Under the pieces are notes generated by a model. It was not told where the DNA came from. It did no database searches and was given only the letters and a program-made list of their open reading frames with translations. The translations under genes were made by a program, and so were the position numbers. Below are positions 10,852-19,651 of a stretch of DNA of 64,000 nt, piece by piece. Positions within the stretch are counted from its first letter, which is position 1; each line of letters starts with the position of its first letter. The DNA is from Pseudomonas sp. MTM4 (GTDB taxonomy: Bacteria > Pseudomonadota > Gammaproteobacteria > Pseudomonadales > Pseudomonadaceae), in NCBI RefSeq assembly GCF_019355055.1, contig NZ_CP048411.1, positions 744,001 through 808,000 on the forward strand, read 5' to 3'.

Positions 10852-13800
10852 CAGACGGCTCCTCCAATCTTCTCCACGTTCACCAGAAACGACTTGAACT
10901 CCGGTGTCTGTGTGTTTCCGTCACCCACGAATGGGGTGAGGGTGTTGGTCAGGTGCGCCTTCTTCGCCACACCTTTGAAGCCCCAGTGAATTGGGATGCC
11001 GATCTGATGCACGGTGCGTCCGTCGATCTGCAACGGCACCAACCGTTTGGTCACCACCGCAACGGCGGTGATATAGCCCCGTTTGGACGTCACCCGCACC
11101 CGGTCGCCCGCAGCGATGCCCAGTTCCTCAGCCAGCACCGCACCCATCTCGATGAACTTCTCCGGCTGAGCGATGGCATTGAGTCGCGCATGGACTGTCC
11201 AGTAATGGAAATGCTCGGTCAGACGATAAGTCGTCGCCGCATAGGGGAAGTCCTTGTTGGAGCCAAACGAATCTCGATCCTGCTCGAAGACACGAGCGAT
11301 CGGATTGTTCATCGCCAACGGGTTATTTGGACTCATCGGGTTGCGATCGATGGGGCTCTCCATCGGCTCGTAGTGCTCCGGGAATGGCCCTTCGTTCAGC
11401 CATTCGCAAGCGAAAAAGTGCCCGCCTCCAGACTGGGTGATGATGAAGGGGCCGACGCCCTGGGACGGCGGCGATGTGAGCGGGAAGTCAGGCACATCCG
11501 CCCCGGTCCAGCGTTCGCCATTCCACCAGACGAACGCTTTGTTGGGTGCCCATGGTGTGCCGTCTGGCCGGGCTGAAGCGCGGTTGTAGAGGATTCGCCG
11601 GTTCATTGGCCAAGCCCAGGCCCACCCCAGCGTATTGCCGGTGTTGTACGGGTCGGAGTTGTCGCGCCGGGCCATCATGTTGCCTTCTTCGGTCCAAGCA
11701 CCGGAATAGATCCAGCAACCGCAGGCCGTCGAACCGTCATCACGCAGCTCGCTGAAGTCCTTCAGCAACTCGCCTTTGCGGCGGACTACATTGCCCGCTT
11801 CGTCGGTGAGATCCACCAGCGCCCTGCCGTTGTATTCCTGAGCCAATTCGGCGGGCTTCGGAAAATTCGGATCCTTGTAGTTCCAGCTCATGTTCAGGAT
11901 CGGGTCCGGGAACGCACCGCCCTCCTCCTGATACATGTGCTTCAACCGCAACATGACCTCACCGAGAATTTCGGTATCGGTCATTGACTCGCCTGGACCT
12001 GGGGCACTCTTCTCATGCCATTGCAGCCAGCGCGAACTGTTGGTAATGGAGCCGTCATCCTCCGCGAAGCAGGTGGTCGGCAGGCGGAATACTTCAGTAC
12101 CGATCTGCGACGGATCGACATCGTGGTATTCGCCGAAGTTCTTCCAGAACTCTCCGGTCTCCACCGTGAGCGGGTCCATGATCACGAAGTACTTGAGCTT
12201 CGACAGCCCATCCATGACCTTGGCCTTGTTCGGAAACGCCGCCAGGATATTGAAGCCCTGGCAGAACGCACCGGTCATCTTGCCCAGCGTCATGTCGTTG
12301 ATGGCGTAAAGCACGTCGTAGATCGGCACGGAGAGTTTCGGCAACCAGTCGTAGCACCAGTTGTTTTCCGCCGTGGCGACGTCGCCGTACCAGTCTTTCA
12401 TCAGGCTGACGAAGAAGCGCTCGTAGAATTTCCAGTACGACACCTCGCCTTCCACCAGCGGCGCCTTGATGCGCGTCTCCATGTAGTCGGCGTAGGTTTG
12501 CAGGTTTGCCGATGGCAGGTTGAGGTAGCCGGGCAGGAGGTTGGACAGCAGCCCGATGTCGGTCAGGCCCTGAATGTTGGAGTGGCCTCGCAAAGCGTTC
12601 ACACCGCCACCAGGCATACCCATGTTGCCGAGCAGCAGCTGCACCATCGCACCGCAACGGATGATCTGCGAACCGATGGTGTGCTGCGTCCAGCCCAGTG
12701 CGTAGAGGATGGTCATGGTCTTGTCGGGCGCAGATGTCTGCGCCATCAGATCCCACAACTCCTGCACCTTGGCCTTGGGCATGCCGCAGACGTTTTCCAC
12801 CTGTTCGATGGTGTAACGGCTGTAATGCTCGCGCATCAGCTGGAACACGCAACGTGGATGTTCGAGGCTTGGATCGGAGCGAGCGAAGCCGCGCTCATCC
12901 AGCTCGAAATTCCAGGTTTCGCGGTTGTAGGTCTTATCTTCGGGGTTGTAACCCACGAACAACCCGTCATCGAAACCGAAACCTTCGGCGACGATCAGGC
13001 TGGCGTCGGTGTATTCCCGCACGTATTCGTGGGCGTAACGGTCGGATGCGATCAGGTAGTTGATGAAACCACCCAGGAACACGATGTCCGTGCCGGTACG
13101 GAGCCAAGCGTGATAGTCCGCCACCGCCGTGGTGCGGTTGAAGCGTGGATCGATGGAAATCAGGATCGCATTGCTGCGCTCCTTGGCATGCATGACCCAG
13201 CGGAATCCCACGGGATGCGCTTCGGCCGAGTTGCCGCCCATGGACAGAATGACGTCAGCATTGGCGATGTCGACCCAGTGGTTCGTCATGGCACCGCGAC
13301 CAAATGTTGGGGCAAGACCTGCCACCGTTGGTCCGTGTCAAACGCGCGCCTGGTTGTCGAGTTGAAGAATGCCGAGCGCCCGGGTGATCTTCTGCGTGAT
13401 GTACGCCGTCTCGTTGGTACAGGCCGAGGCCGCCACCATGGAGGTCGTCAACCAGCGGTTGACCAGCCGCCCCTGCTCGTCATGGGTTTCGAAATTCTTG
13501 TCGCGGTCGTCCTTCATGTGTCGCGCGATGCGCGTGAAGGCTTCATCCCAGCTGATGCGCTTCCACTCGTTGGTGAACGGCTCACGCACTTCCGGATATT
13601 TGACCCGGGATTCGCTGTTGATGAAGTCGAGTACGCCTGCGCCTCTTGGACAGAGCGAGCCACGACTGACCGGATGGTCCGGATCGCCTTCGACGTGGTA
13701 GATCTGATCGACCACGTTGGCGGCGCCGTCTCCACGTGAGTAGAGCAACATGCCGCAACCTACCGAGCAGTAGGTGCAGATATTGCGAGAAATTTTGGCG

Positions 13801-13931
13801 CCGGTCAGTTTGAAGTGACGAATCGACGCGACGGCTTCATCAGGCGCAAACCCCATCATGGCCATGCTCGATGCGCCTACAGCGGTCGCACCGAACTTCA
13901 GGAACTGTCGCCGGGATACTCGCACGGTCAT
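10851..13931 (-). CDS. fdoG: Selenocysteine-containing formate dehydrogenase catalytic (alpha) subunit
   Basis: This is one gene of 1026 residues, read through an in-frame TGA (13338-13340) that encodes selenocysteine at residue 198. It oxidises formate to CO2 in the periplasm using a bis-MGD molybdenum or tungsten cofactor. The N-terminus has a twin-arginine signal (SRRQFLK) and a cluster motif CTYCSVGC followed by SLCPRGAG. The Sec codon sits in the family context DNQARV-U-HGP, equivalent to Sec196 of E. coli FdoG. A SECIS-like hairpin follows immediately. The ribosome site AGGAGATACCG precedes the ATG. An automatic caller would split it into 197 and 824 residues; there is no frameshift. 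It starts the fdoGHI-fdhE operon. Confidence 0.96.
13302..13340 (-). promoter_or_regulatory. Bacterial SECIS element with UGA(Sec) codon
   Basis: The minus-strand RNA after the UGA reads CACGGACCAAC, then GG-U-GGCA-GGUCU-UGCC-CC. This is a short hairpin with apical GGUCU loop and a bulged U in the 5' arm, at the same distance from UGA as in E. coli fdhF/fdoG. These are the features SelB recognises. It overlaps codons for [10 protein letters not shown]. Confidence 0.9.
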
Positions 13932-14157
13932 CGGTATCTCCTGTTACTCGTTATGTTCTGCCTATCACATCTGCAACCGCTCTACGGCGGTTATTGCAGA
14001 CTGCTGATGGGTTAGGTGCATGTTCGCTACGCTAGTTCAAAGGCTAGCTGGAGATTCGGCAAAAGAAAGGTCACCCGTCTTGCGCGAGTGCTTTTAGCAA
14101 CGATGCCGATATGGATTGGCGAGTCGATGCGTAATCAGACCAAGGATCGCCAGACTG
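13932..14157. other. fdoG upstream region
   Basis: This gap lies between the start of the formate dehydrogenase operon and the end of the LigD-type polymerase gene. It should contain the fdo promoter. No FNR-, NarL- or sigma-54-type site could be assigned with confidence by eye. Confidence 0.4.
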
Positions 14158-14994
14158 CTACGCCAAGCGTTGATGCAGGTTGAGGATGTTCCACTGGTTC
14201 GCCCCGGCGATCTGCTCCAGCTCGTCGCGACCGATAGGCACCGACACCGGCAAGCCGGGCCGCGCACGAGCCGAGTAAGCCGCGACTGTGCTGGCGCCGC
14301 GCTGATTTCGCAGATAGTCGACGAATATTTTGCCGATTCGATTCTTCGGCCCCATCTTCTCCGCGAATTTATCTGGCGCCTCTCGCGCCAGGCGCATCGT
14401 CACGCCACGAGCGAACTCGTTGATGCAATCCCAACCCTGACGGCGATCGATCGGCACCACCACGTGCATACCGCGGCCACCACTGGTTTTGAGAAAGGCC
14501 TTGAGACCCAGCTCGTCGAGCAGATCGAGTGTCATACAGGTCGCCTCGACCATGCTCGACCACGGCAGCGCCGGGTCAGGATCGAGGTCGAAGACGATTC
14601 GGTCCGGTCGATCGATACGGTCGCTGCGGGCGTTCCAGGTATGAAACTCGACGGTGCCCATCTGCGCCGCCTCGACCACTGCCGTGATGCTGTCGGCCTG
14701 GATCAGGCGGGCGTGTTCAGGGTCGAGGGATTTGTCCAGCACGCGCATGTGCGGCATTTTCAGTCGGCCGCAATGGCGCTGAAAGAAACTATCTCCATCC
14801 ACCCCGTCCGGCGCGCGGACGATGGACAGGGGGCGTCCGGCCAGATGCGGCGTCAGCCAATTGCCCACCGACAGATAGTATTCCGCCAGCTGCAACTTGG
14901 TGGCGCCGCTTTGCGCATCGATGACGCGTTGCGGACTGCTGATACCGATGCCGCCCACATCGGGGCGTTTGCTCTTGCCGGGTGTTGCTGACAT
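14158..14994 (-). CDS. Free-standing LigD-type DNA polymerase/primase (AEP family)
   Basis: This 278-residue protein matches the polymerase domain of the end-joining ligase LigD, an archaeo-eukaryotic primase fold that fills gaps and adds nucleotides at double-strand breaks. VFDLDPDP carries the metal-binding Asp-x-Asp pair, and SGGRGMHVVVPI the conserved SGxxGxH/V motif. No ligase or phosphoesterase domain is attached, and an in-frame stop lies just upstream, so it is not a fragment of an open longer frame. The chosen ATG (14994) has GGAG 5 nt upstream; the frame could extend 32 codons further without support. Ku lies just upstream on the same strand, which supports a role in end joining. 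Confidence 0.85.
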   Translation of the reverse strand: MSATPGKSKRPDVGGIGISSPQRVIDAQSGATKLQLAEYYLSVGNWLTPHLAGRPLSIVRAPDGVDGDSFFQRHCGRLKMPHMRVLDKSLDPEHARLIQADSITAVVEAAQMGTVEFHTWNARSDRIDRPDRIVFDLDPDPALPWSSMVEATCMTLDLLDELGLKAFLKTSGGRGMHVVVPIDRRQGWDCINEFARGVTMRLAREAPDKFAEKMGPKNRIGKIFVDYLRNQRGASTVAAYSARARPGLPVSVPIGRDELEQIAGANQWNILNLHQRLA

Positions 14995-15066
14995 GAGGCT
15001 CCTCGTGGATCCAGGCCATGTGAAAATTACTGCGCTCGGTAATGCGGCGTTAAAAACAGGCTCGGA

Positions 15067-15123
15067 TGCGAGCCCAGTCGGAATGCTCATTTACAACTCG
15101 TAAACTCGAGTGCGAGCCCAGTC
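15067..15123. repeat. 13-bp direct repeat
   Basis: TGCGAGCCCAGTC occurs at 15067-15079 and again at 15111-15123, in the gap between ku and the polymerase gene. The purpose is unknown; it may be a short local duplication. Confidence 0.45.
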
Positions 15124-15144
15124 CGCTTCTTCGCCTGTTTTTAT

Positions 15145-15175
15145 GGGGCCGCCCAGTTCTTGCCTGGGCGGCCCC
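15145..15175. terminator. GC-rich hairpin downstream of ku
   Basis: A perfect 12-bp stem (GGGGCCGCCCAG / CTGGGCGGCCCC) with a 7-nt loop lies 39 nt past the ku stop. The minus-strand RNA lacks a U-tract after the stem; a T-run exists only on the other side. It may still slow or end transcription, or protect the ku mRNA 3' end. Confidence 0.45.
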
Positions 15176-15213
15176 GCCTAACCTTCGCTCGCTACGTTTT
15201 CACACGGCCTGAA

Positions 15214-16209
15214 TCAGCTGGCTTTCTTCCTGGTGGACTTACTGGCGGCACTCTTGCTTGTGGTGGACGACTTGCTGCCGGAGGATTTGCTCGCCGTGGA
15301 CTTGGCCGGTGCCTTGGGCTTGCTGGCGGCGCTTTTGCTCGCCGTGCGTTTGCGCGGCGCCTGCTCTTCGGTGTCGTCTTCGTCGTCGACTTCTTCGGCC
15401 TGCGCTGTTTTTTTGCCAGGTTTCCCAGCCAGGCTGCGTTTGAGCAGTTCGGTGAGGTCGATGACATCGGCGCTGCGACGATCGACCGCCTCTTCCGGTC
15501 CGCCCACGGCTTCGAGCTTGCCTTCGCGTGCCTTGGTCTCCACCAGGTCCATGATCTGGTCCTGGAAGGTGTCTTTGTACTGGTCGGGGTTCCACTCGTC
15601 GCTCATGTCCTCGACCAGTCGCTTGGCCATGTCCAGCTCGCGCGGGTTGAGGTCGGCATTGAGCGCTTCGTCCTTCATCTCCAGGTATTCCACGCCGCGC
15701 ACCTCATCGGCCCAGCGCAGCGTGTTCATCACCAGCGCCTTGCCCAGTGGCATCACCACCGCCAGGTGCTGCTTGTTGCGCAGCACCACATTGGCGATGC
15801 CGACCTTGCCGGTCTGGATCAGCGTTTCACGCAAGAGTGCGTAGACTTTTTCGCCCCGCCGGTCGGGCGTCAGGTAGTACGGCGTATCGATATAAAGAAA
15901 GGAGATGTCCTTGGCATCGACGAAGGCGACGATATCCACCGTCTGTGTCGCCTTCGGGTGCGCGGCCTTGATCTCATCGTCGCTTATCACGACGTAGTGA
16001 CCCTTCTCGTATTCGACGCCCTTGACGATGTTCTCGCTGTCGATGTCTTCGCCGGTGGTCTTGTTGATGCGTTTGTAGCCGACCCGGTCCATGCTGCGTT
16101 TGTCCAGCCAATCAAAATCGATTCCCGTGCGGGTGGTGGCCGGCACCAGCGCGACGGGAATATGAACCAAGCCGAAACTGACGGCGCCCTTCCAGATCGT
16201 GCGAGGCAT
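15214..16209 (-). CDS. ku: Non-homologous end-joining protein Ku
   Basis: Bacterial Ku forms a homodimeric ring on broken DNA ends and recruits LigD. The first 250 or so residues show the Ku core (WKGAVSFGLVHIPVAL, then TPYYLTPDRRGEKVYALLRE). The last 80 residues are low complexity, rich in Lys, Ala and Ser, as in basic Ku tails that extend DNA contact. The total of 331 residues is slightly above the usual 270-300, owing to this tail. AGGAGAAAA precedes the ATG. The neighbouring free-standing LigD-type polymerase suggests a dispersed end-joining set, with the ligase elsewhere in the genome. Confidence 0.95.
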   Translation of the reverse strand: MPRTIWKGAVSFGLVHIPVALVPATTRTGIDFDWLDKRSMDRVGYKRINKTTGEDIDSENIVKGVEYEKGHYVVISDDEIKAAHPKATQTVDIVAFVDAKDISFLYIDTPYYLTPDRRGEKVYALLRETLIQTGKVGIANVVLRNKQHLAVVMPLGKALVMNTLRWADEVRGVEYLEMKDEALNADLNPRELDMAKRLVEDMSDEWNPDQYKDTFQDQIMDLVETKAREGKLEAVGGPEEAVDRRSADVIDLTELLKRSLAGKPGKKTAQAEEVDDEDDTEEQAPRKRTASKSAASKPKAPAKSTASKSSGSKSSTTSKSAASKSTRKKAS

Positions 16210-16234
16210 AAGCTTTTCTCCTGTCGACTGGTGC

Positions 16235-17092
16235 TCAGCCGTTGAGCACCGTACCGCCGTTCACATGCATCACCTGGCCGCTGACATAGGACGAATCGCT
16301 GCTGGCGAGATAGACATAGGCCGGCGCCACTTCGTCCGGCTGGCCAGGACGCTTCATCGGCACGTTGGCGCCGAATTTCGCGACCTTGTCCGCATCGAAG
16401 GTCGACGGAATCAGCGGCGTCCAGATCGGGCCTGGCGCTACGCCGTTCACACGGATGCCGCGCTCGGCCAGGTTCATCGACAGCGAGCGGGTAAACGCAG
16501 TGATAGCGCCTTTGGTGGCCGAGTAATCGAGCAGCTGCGGGCTGCCCTTGTAGGCCGTTACCGAGGTGGTATTGATGATGGACGCACCCTGCTTGAGGTG
16601 CGGCAGCGCCGCCTTGGTCATCTGGAACATGCCGAAGATATTGGTGCGGAAGGTCTTCTCCCACTGCTCTTCGCTGACGTCTTCCAGGCGCTCCTGCGGA
16701 TGCTGTTCGGCGGCGTTATTGACCAGGATGTCGAGCTTGCCGAACTTGGCCCGCGTCTCGTCGATGACCTTGCGGCAGACCTCACGATCGGCCACATCGC
16801 CAGCAAAGGTCAGGCATTGACGGCCATGGCTTTCGACCACTTTGCGGGTTTCGTCCGCGTCCTGGTGTTGGTCGAGATAGAGAATTGCCACATCGGCGCC
16901 TTCTCGGGCGAACAGCACGGCCACCGAGCGACCAATGCCGCTGTCGCCGCCCGTGATGATCGCCACCTTGCCCTGCAGCTTGCCGGCTGCCTTGTAGTCT
17001 TCGCCCTTGAACTCCGGGCGCGGGTTCATCAAGCCTTCCTTGCCGGGCTCCGGTTGCTCCTGAGGTGGCAAGGTCTGGTTTTCTTCGCCCAT
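16235..17092 (-). CDS. SDR-family oxidoreductase (stress-type glucose/ribitol dehydrogenase-like)
   Basis: This is a classical short-chain dehydrogenase of 285 residues with an extended N-terminus (about 40 residues, PPQEQPEPGKEG) typical of the YhdG/YghA/general-stress-protein-39 branch. The nucleotide-binding motif TGGDSGIG, the NNAA motif and the catalytic Ser with YSATK are present. The substrate is not known. GGAGGAAAAGCAC precedes the ATG. It ends 25 nt upstream of ku on the same strand, so the two may be co-transcribed; such SDRs often belong to general stress regulons, which would fit stationary-phase Ku expression. That link is inference. Confidence 0.9.
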   Translation of the reverse strand: MGEENQTLPPQEQPEPGKEGLMNPRPEFKGEDYKAAGKLQGKVAIITGGDSGIGRSVAVLFAREGADVAILYLDQHQDADETRKVVESHGRQCLTFAGDVADREVCRKVIDETRAKFGKLDILVNNAAEQHPQERLEDVSEEQWEKTFRTNIFGMFQMTKAALPHLKQGASIINTTSVTAYKGSPQLLDYSATKGAITAFTRSLSMNLAERGIRVNGVAPGPIWTPLIPSTFDADKVAKFGANVPMKRPGQPDEVAPAYVYLASSDSSYVSGQVMHVNGGTVLNG

Positions 17093-17194
17093 GTGCTTTT
17101 CCTCCGTCGAGTGAATTACCTGTCTTCGGAGGACTTGGACGGAGAGTGGAAAGTTTCTATGAAGCGATGAGAGGCCCCCTGCGCAGCGCCTCCA

Positions 17195-18211
17195 TCATTC
17201 GACGCCGAGCACGACCCGCCCGCGCGGGATACCGCTCTCGACGTACCGGTGGGCGGCAACCACCTCATCGAACGCGAATACCTTGTCGACCTGGGGCGTG
17301 ATCAGCCGGTCGGCGGTGAGCTGGTTGATGTGCAGCAGCGCGCGCCGGAGCGCGTCACGGTTCTGCTCGATGCCCAATTCCGGCTGGCCGGTGAAATCGC
17401 ACAAACAATGAAGGAAGAATTTGAAGTTTTTCTTGAACGCCGCGCACGCAGGAAAGGCTGTCTCGTTGCCGCCGTTGAGCCCGTAGAGGATCAGCTTGCC
17501 GCGTGGTGCGATGACATCGCCCAGCAGCTTCATCTGAGGACCGCCACAGGCGTCAAGTACCACCTCGACGCCCGCGCCAGCGGTGATTTTCTGCAGGCGG
17601 CCAACCAGGTCTTCCTCTTCGGTGACGATCACCGTTTCGGCGCCCAGCGTGCGGAGAAAGTCCCGATCTTCGGCGGTCTCGCAGGTGGCTATCACCCGAG
17701 CGCCCAACGCCTTGGCCAGCTGCACGGCGATCGGTCCGGTGCAATGGCTCGCTTCGGTCACCAGGACATACTGTCCGGGTTCGAGTTGCGCCAGTTCGAC
17801 CAATGCGAAGTACGCGACCAACGCCGGCATGTAATGCACGCAGGCCTCAACCGGGCTGAGCATGTCCGGATAGTGAACAAGAGAGAACTGAGGCAGCAGC
17901 ACCTTCTCGCCGTACAACGGATACCGGTTGAGGTCATGAGCAAGAAAGCTCGCCACCCGATCACCGACGACAAAACCATCCACCTCATCGCCCACCGCCA
18001 GCACTTCACCGGCGACTTCGCAGCCGAGCCCGGCGGGCAACTGTGCATGGCGTGGCGCAAGGTCTTGCCGCCAAAGCACATCGCTCCAGCTGATGCCGAT
18101 CGCGTTCACGCCGATCAGCACTTCACCAGGACCTGGCCGTGGCACGTCCTGCTGTTCATAACGCAGCACTTCGGCAGGACCGAACTGATGGAAACGGATC
18201 ATGCGGGACAT
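17195..18211 (-). CDS. mexS: Zinc-type oxidoreductase MexS
   Basis: This 338-residue medium-chain dehydrogenase/quinone oxidoreductase is divergent from mexT. The fold shows the N-terminal GroES-like part and a Rossmann half with ALGARVIATCETAEDRDFLRTLGAE. From memory it matches Pseudomonas MexS (Qrh, PA2491), including RMIRFHQFG at the start and LILYGLNGGNE in the second half. In P. aeruginosa, loss of MexS activates MexT and hence MexEF-OprN, suggesting that it removes an electrophilic inducer. GAGGGG precedes the ATG. The conserved position beside mexT supports the name. Confidence 0.87.
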   Translation of the reverse strand: MSRMIRFHQFGPAEVLRYEQQDVPRPGPGEVLIGVNAIGISWSDVLWRQDLAPRHAQLPAGLGCEVAGEVLAVGDEVDGFVVGDRVASFLAHDLNRYPLYGEKVLLPQFSLVHYPDMLSPVEACVHYMPALVAYFALVELAQLEPGQYVLVTEASHCTGPIAVQLAKALGARVIATCETAEDRDFLRTLGAETVIVTEEEDLVGRLQKITAGAGVEVVLDACGGPQMKLLGDVIAPRGKLILYGLNGGNETAFPACAAFKKNFKFFLHCLCDFTGQPELGIEQNRDALRRALLHINQLTADRLITPQVDKVFAFDEVVAAHRYVESGIPRGRVVLGVE

Positions 18212-18283
18212 TGAAAGACCCCTCGATTACTACTGTATTAGCGACTCTATCTGCACTGTCGGCACAACTCCAGTCGCGATGCC

Positions 18284-18307
18284 CGCATTCCGTTCGATAG
18301 TCGCCAT
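18284..18307 (+). promoter_or_regulatory. Candidate MexT box between mexS and mexT
   Basis: The stretch matches much of the MexT consensus as I recall it, ATCA-N5-GTCGAT-N4-ACYAT: it reads CGCA, five bases, TTCGAT, four bases, GCCAT. It lies in the divergent mexS/mexT promoter region, where MexT is expected to bind. The match was made by eye. Confidence 0.4.
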
Positions 18308-18476
18308 GCGCGCCAATGATGTTCGGCTGTACGTAAAGCCGCATCCCGTCCTGCAGGTTTGTGTCATTGCAAAGCGGAAATGGACATGCCGGCGTCACCC
18401 CGATCTGTCTAGAATGCAGACGCACCCTCCGAAGCCCGCAGCATCTTGCGTGGCCACACACGCGTGAATGAATGGC

Positions 18477-19394
18477 ATGAATCGCAACGACCTCCGCCGC
18501 CTGGATCTGAATCTGCTGATCGTCTTCGAAACGCTGATGCACGAGCGCAGCGTGACGCGGGCGGCTGAAAAGCTGTTTCTCGGCCAGCCAGCGATCAGCG
18601 CCGCTTTGGCTCGTCTGCGCACGCTGTTCGACGATCCGCTGTTCGTGCGCACGGGCCGCAGCATGGAGCCCACTGCTCGCGCACAGGAAATCGCCGGCCT
18701 GCTCTCGCCTGCGCTGGACTCGATTTCCACCGCGGTCAGCCGCGCCTCGACTTTCGATCCGGCGACCAGTGAACTGGTGTTCCGCATCGGTTTGACCGAC
18801 GAGGTGGAATTCGCCTTGCTGCCTCAATTGCTCAGGCGCATACGCGCCGAGGCTCCGGGTGTGGTGCTGGTGGTGCGGCGCGCCAATTACCTTTTGATGC
18901 CGGGCCTGCTGGCATCCGGGGAAATCTCGGTGGGCGTCTGCTACACGGTGGAGCTGCCGGCCAATGCCAAGCGCAAGGTGTTGAGACGGCCGAAGCCCAT
19001 GTTGCTGCGCGCCGACAGCATCCCAGGCCGCATGAGCCTGGACGATTACTGCTCGCGCCCGCACGCGATGGTGTCCTTCGCCGGCGACCTGAACGGCTAC
19101 ATCGACGAAGAACTGGCGCTGCACGGCTGCAAGCGCAAGGTGGTGCTGGCCGTGCCGCAGTTCAATGGACTGGCCAGTCTGCTGGCCGGCACCGATCTGG
19201 TCGCGACCGTGCCGGATTACGCCGCTGCTGCCCTGGCCGCCAACGGTGGCGTTCGCGCCGAGCCGCTACCCTTCGAGACCAGCCAGGACTTCGAACTCTC
19301 CATGGCCTGGCGCGGCGCCCAGGACAACGACCCCGCCGAACGCTGGCTGCGCTCGCGGATTCAAATGTTCGTCGGCGATCCGGATAGTCTCTGA
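18477..19394 (+). CDS. mexT: LysR-family activator MexT
   Basis: This is a LysR-type regulator of 305 residues: an N-terminal winged helix-turn-helix (residues 5-65, with LGQPAISAALARLR as recognition region) and a C-terminal sensor domain. It matches P. aeruginosa MexT closely by memory, starting MNRNDLRR and ending MFVGDPDSL. MexT activates mexEF-oprN and mexS in response to disulfide or electrophile stress. The start is placed at the ATG equivalent to MexT; an ATG three codons earlier (18468) is also open. Both lack a strong ribosome site. The frame is intact, without the 8-bp duplication known to silence mexT in some PAO1 lines. Confidence 0.92.
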   Translation: MNRNDLRRLDLNLLIVFETLMHERSVTRAAEKLFLGQPAISAALARLRTLFDDPLFVRTGRSMEPTARAQEIAGLLSPALDSISTAVSRASTFDPATSELVFRIGLTDEVEFALLPQLLRRIRAEAPGVVLVVRRANYLLMPGLLASGEISVGVCYTVELPANAKRKVLRRPKPMLLRADSIPGRMSLDDYCSRPHAMVSFAGDLNGYIDEELALHGCKRKVVLAVPQFNGLASLLAGTDLVATVPDYAAAALAANGGVRAEPLPFETSQDFELSMAWRGAQDNDPAERWLRSRIQMFVGDPDSL

Positions 19395-19441
19395 TCGCCG
19401 CGTTTTCTGTCGTGTGGGCCAGCGGCGCTTCGCCCGCTGTG

Positions 19442-19510
19442 GTGGGCTGAAGCCCACCCTACAATCACTATAAGAGCGCGAAACCTTCCGTAGGGTGGGC
19501 TTCAGCCCAC
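19442..19510. repeat. REP-like inverted pair
   Basis: Two 21-bp arms, 19442-19462 and 19490-19510, are perfect inverted copies containing GTGGGCTGAAGCCCAC, spaced by 27 bp. Each arm is itself palindromic. This is the arrangement of paired REP elements in Pseudomonas intergenic DNA. A further copy of the arm lies at 48580-48600. It may also act as the mexT terminator. Confidence 0.85.
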
Positions 19511-19549
19511 GAGAACGCCCATCCCGCCATTGATGAAACAGTCTGCAAC

Positions 19550-19573
19550 ATCATCGGGAATGATATTCACATT
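19550..19573 (+). promoter_or_regulatory. Candidate MexT box upstream of mexE
   Basis: The sequence reads ATCA, five bases, AATGAT, four bases, ACATT, in register with the recalled MexT consensus ATCA-N5-GTCGAT-N4-ACYAT, with several mismatches. It lies about 80 nt before the mexE start, where the MexT-dependent promoter is expected. Confidence 0.35.
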
Positions 19574-19651
19574 CGCCTCGTTCGATTTCTGCATCGAGAA
19601 CCTGCCCCGCACACTTCGCCCAACATAAAAAACCGAGTTGCGGAGTCAAGC

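Noticed and set aside
13338..13340. fdoG looks broken by a stop codon into two genes.
   Set aside because: The stop is UGA at the known selenocysteine position, with a SECIS hairpin after it and the reading frame intact on both sides.
12015..13739. A long open frame on the plus strand opposite fdoG.
   Set aside because: It lacks domains and is a product of GC-rich codon structure opposite a real gene.
15282..15460. Lys/Ala/Ser repeats at the ku 3' end as a tandem DNA repeat or assembly error.
   Set aside because: Basic low-complexity tails are normal in bacterial Ku, and the frame continues to a clean stop.
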